A stretch of 64,000 nt of DNA from JACXVD01 sp020446665 (GTDB lineage Bacteria; Pseudomonadota; Alphaproteobacteria; Sphingomonadales; Sphingomonadaceae), in assembly GCA_041396905.1 (NCBI GenBank), contig JAWKXQ010000014.1, positions 1 through 64,000 of the forward strand, read 5' to 3'. Under the pieces are notes generated by a model. The model was not told where the DNA came from. It did not search any database and was given only the letters and a program-made list of their open reading frames with translations. Within the stretch, counting starts at the first letter, position 1, and each line of letters opens with the position of its first letter. The position numbers and the translations under genes were made by a program. This document shows, piece by piece, positions 62,779 through 64,000 of the stretch.

Positions 62779-64000
62779 TCAGATCCTTCGCGCAAGCCAT
62801 CCAGCAACCACACTTACTGCAATGATCGGCAGCCAGTTTTGGATACTTTGAGTGATCAAGGCAGAAAATGGGCCTCGCAGCATGAGGACCGAGACGATAC
62901 CACCAATGGTAAGGGTAGCCGGCGCTCGCATGGCCGCAGGTATCACCGAAGCAAATCCGCGTTGCATCAAAGCCATGACGCCGCCAAGCAATGCCATAAA
63001 GAAGAAGCTTCCGAGGAGCCCGGTGCGAGCATATGCCTCCGCAAATGGCGAAAAGCCAAGTCCCTGACCTGCTTGCCACTCGCCCAAAACCTGCCTCGCG
63101 AATCCTTCCGCAATATCAAGCGGCCGGTCAACCCAGATTGCGCGTGGAACCCAAAGCGCAAAACTTTCCCAAAGCGGATGGCCGCCCGCATCAATGTAGC
63201 CACTGAACCCTAAATGGACAATGGTGAAGGGGCTAGACGCTTCGGCAATCATCAGCTTAACGCTTTGAGCATTCAGACCCACGAATTCTAGTTCACCGCT
63301 AGCTCGAAAAATACTGAACATCGGGAGAAAAATAATCGTCATAAGACTCGTCCCGACAAGAAGACCGATAAACTGAATTAAAAAAGGCAATTTATTAAAG
63401 CGGTACAGAGCGCAAAAAGACGCAAGCGCCGCGAAAATGAGAGGAAATTTACTAAAGGTAAGCACCGTTAGAAAAATGCACGCGCTTATTCCGATCCCAG
63501 TCGCTAATAAGAACCTGCGCGCATTGAGAACCGTGTAATTGAGAATCAAGGAGAACGAAGTGAGTGCAATAGACATCAAAAAGGCGTAGCCGTAATTTGA
63601 ATAATTACCGCTGATTTTTCCTTCGTAGCTCTCTGTCGAAGACAGAAGTGCTTCACGAAACGCCGTCGAAATAACTAAAATGACGATCAGCACAAAGCCA
63701 AGCAGTAGGCGAAGATAAGGATCGGTCAGCAACCTTTTGAACTGCGCATTTGCAGGCGCATAAGACGTTTTTCGGCTACCACCAGTTAGGGCATAATAGG
63801 CAAGTGCAAAACCAGCGTAGCCCACACCAAAAAGAATCGCAGCGCTATCAACGGTTTCCGGCGGCACCCAACTGTCGACACCCCGAAAATCGACACTAAA
63901 AATTTCAAATTCATAAATGACGATGGGAGTCAGATAGGAATAATACAAAAAGGCAAGAAAAAAAACCGATATTGGGTCAATCAAGCCGCGCTGACCAAAC
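62779..64000 (-). CDS. O-antigen/repeat-unit polymerase-like membrane protein (Wzy type), N terminus beyond the window
   Basis: At least 401 residues with about 10-12 hydrophobic helices and a large polar loop near the middle (AEASSPFTIVHLGFSGYIDAGGHPLWESFALWVPRAIWVDRPLDIAEGFARQVL). This loop, with WVPRAIW-x-D-R-P, is typical of the oligosaccharide repeat-unit polymerase/EpsK-like group. The frame is still open at the right edge, so the start lies outside. It is AT-richer than the core, as are its neighbours in the polysaccharide locus. Confidence 0.7.
   Translation of the reverse strand, partial: FGQRGLIDPISVFFLAFLYYSYLTPIVIYEFEIFSVDFRGVDSWVPPETVDSAAILFGVGYAGFALAYYALTGGSRKTSYAPANAQFKRLLTDPYLRLLLGFVLIVILVISTAFREALLSSTESYEGKISGNYSNYGYAFLMSIALTSFSLILNYTVLNARRFLLATGIGISACIFLTVLTFSKFPLIFAALASFCALYRFNKLPFLIQFIGLLVGTSLMTIIFLPMFSIFRASGELEFVGLNAQSVKLMIAEASSPFTIVHLGFSGYIDAGGHPLWESFALWVPRAIWVDRPLDIAEGFARQVLGEWQAGQGLGFSPFAEAYARTGLLGSFFFMALLGGVMALMQRGFASVIPAAMRAPATLTIGGIVSVLMLRGPFSALITQSIQNWLPIIAVSVVAGWLARRI

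Noticed and set aside
1..64000. tRNA or rRNA genes
   Set aside because: I looked through the intergenic gaps for T-arm-like GGTTCGAATCC signatures with matching stems and found none; no rRNA-like stretches seen.

Overview
The window is high-GC alphaproteobacterial DNA. The gene content points to Sphingomonadales, probably an Erythrobacter/Altererythrobacter-like genus: a CcrM-type GANTC methyltransferase, a small aa3 oxidase subunit IV next to a three-part proton-pumping transhydrogenase, an entericidin-like lipoprotein, an ABA4-like protein, Flp-pilus CpaF, and many short intergenic palindromes. The assignment rests on gene content only.

Layout. 0-25.3 kb is dense, intact housekeeping DNA: the pckA tail, DUF937/DUF3597 proteins, a methyltransferase, a DUF885 lipoprotein, a TonB-like protein, an alpha/beta hydrolase, two cysteine desulfurases plus ferredoxin, parC, the DUF1285-NUDIX-cca operon, a GNAT gene whose 3' end lies in a 266-bp inverted-repeat element, rnhB, a GGDEF/EAL protein, ccrM behind a cluster of GANTC sites, a DUF559 endonuclease between two cloverleaf-like repeats, folP and a DUF123 protein. 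25.3-33.1 kb holds recognisable genes (SDR, NtrC-like regulator, aa3 subunit IV, pntAA/pntAB/pntB, secreted proteins, beta-helix protein), almost all broken by many small frameshifts. Every protein remains readable across frames, which suggests consensus errors at least as much as decay. 33.6-41 kb is intact again: diheme cytochrome, racemase, dgt, SDR-like, symporter, ABA4-like, DUF938, entericidin, EamA. Then come a frameshifted cpaF, a GT-C-like membrane protein, a second EamA transporter, a VapBC-type toxin-antitoxin pair with a double palindromic operator, and glmS.

48-64 kb is a lower-GC surface-polysaccharide locus cut up by insertion sequences. It has a CapD/PglF-like nucleotide-sugar dehydratase (one frameshift), a nested IS stack, a broken flippase, a broken hexapeptide acyltransferase, a WbpD-like N-acetyltransferase, a WbpB-like oxidoreductase, a second IS scar and a Wzy-like polymerase running off the right edge. 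In the stack, an IS3 element abuts IS256 debris and is split by an IS1111-type IS110 element and an IS66. The IS66 is itself split by a second IS3 element with a 3-bp target duplication. Together glmS, the dehydratase, WbpB and WbpD would supply amino-sugar nucleotides (such as UDP-diacetamido-uronic acid types) for a repeat-unit polysaccharide exported by Wzx/Wzy.

The best candidate for something undescribed is the DUF559 gene bracketed by two structured repeats. Three copies in the window keep the same three hairpins with compensatory base changes. The GANTC-loaded ccrM promoter is the clearest regulatory signal.
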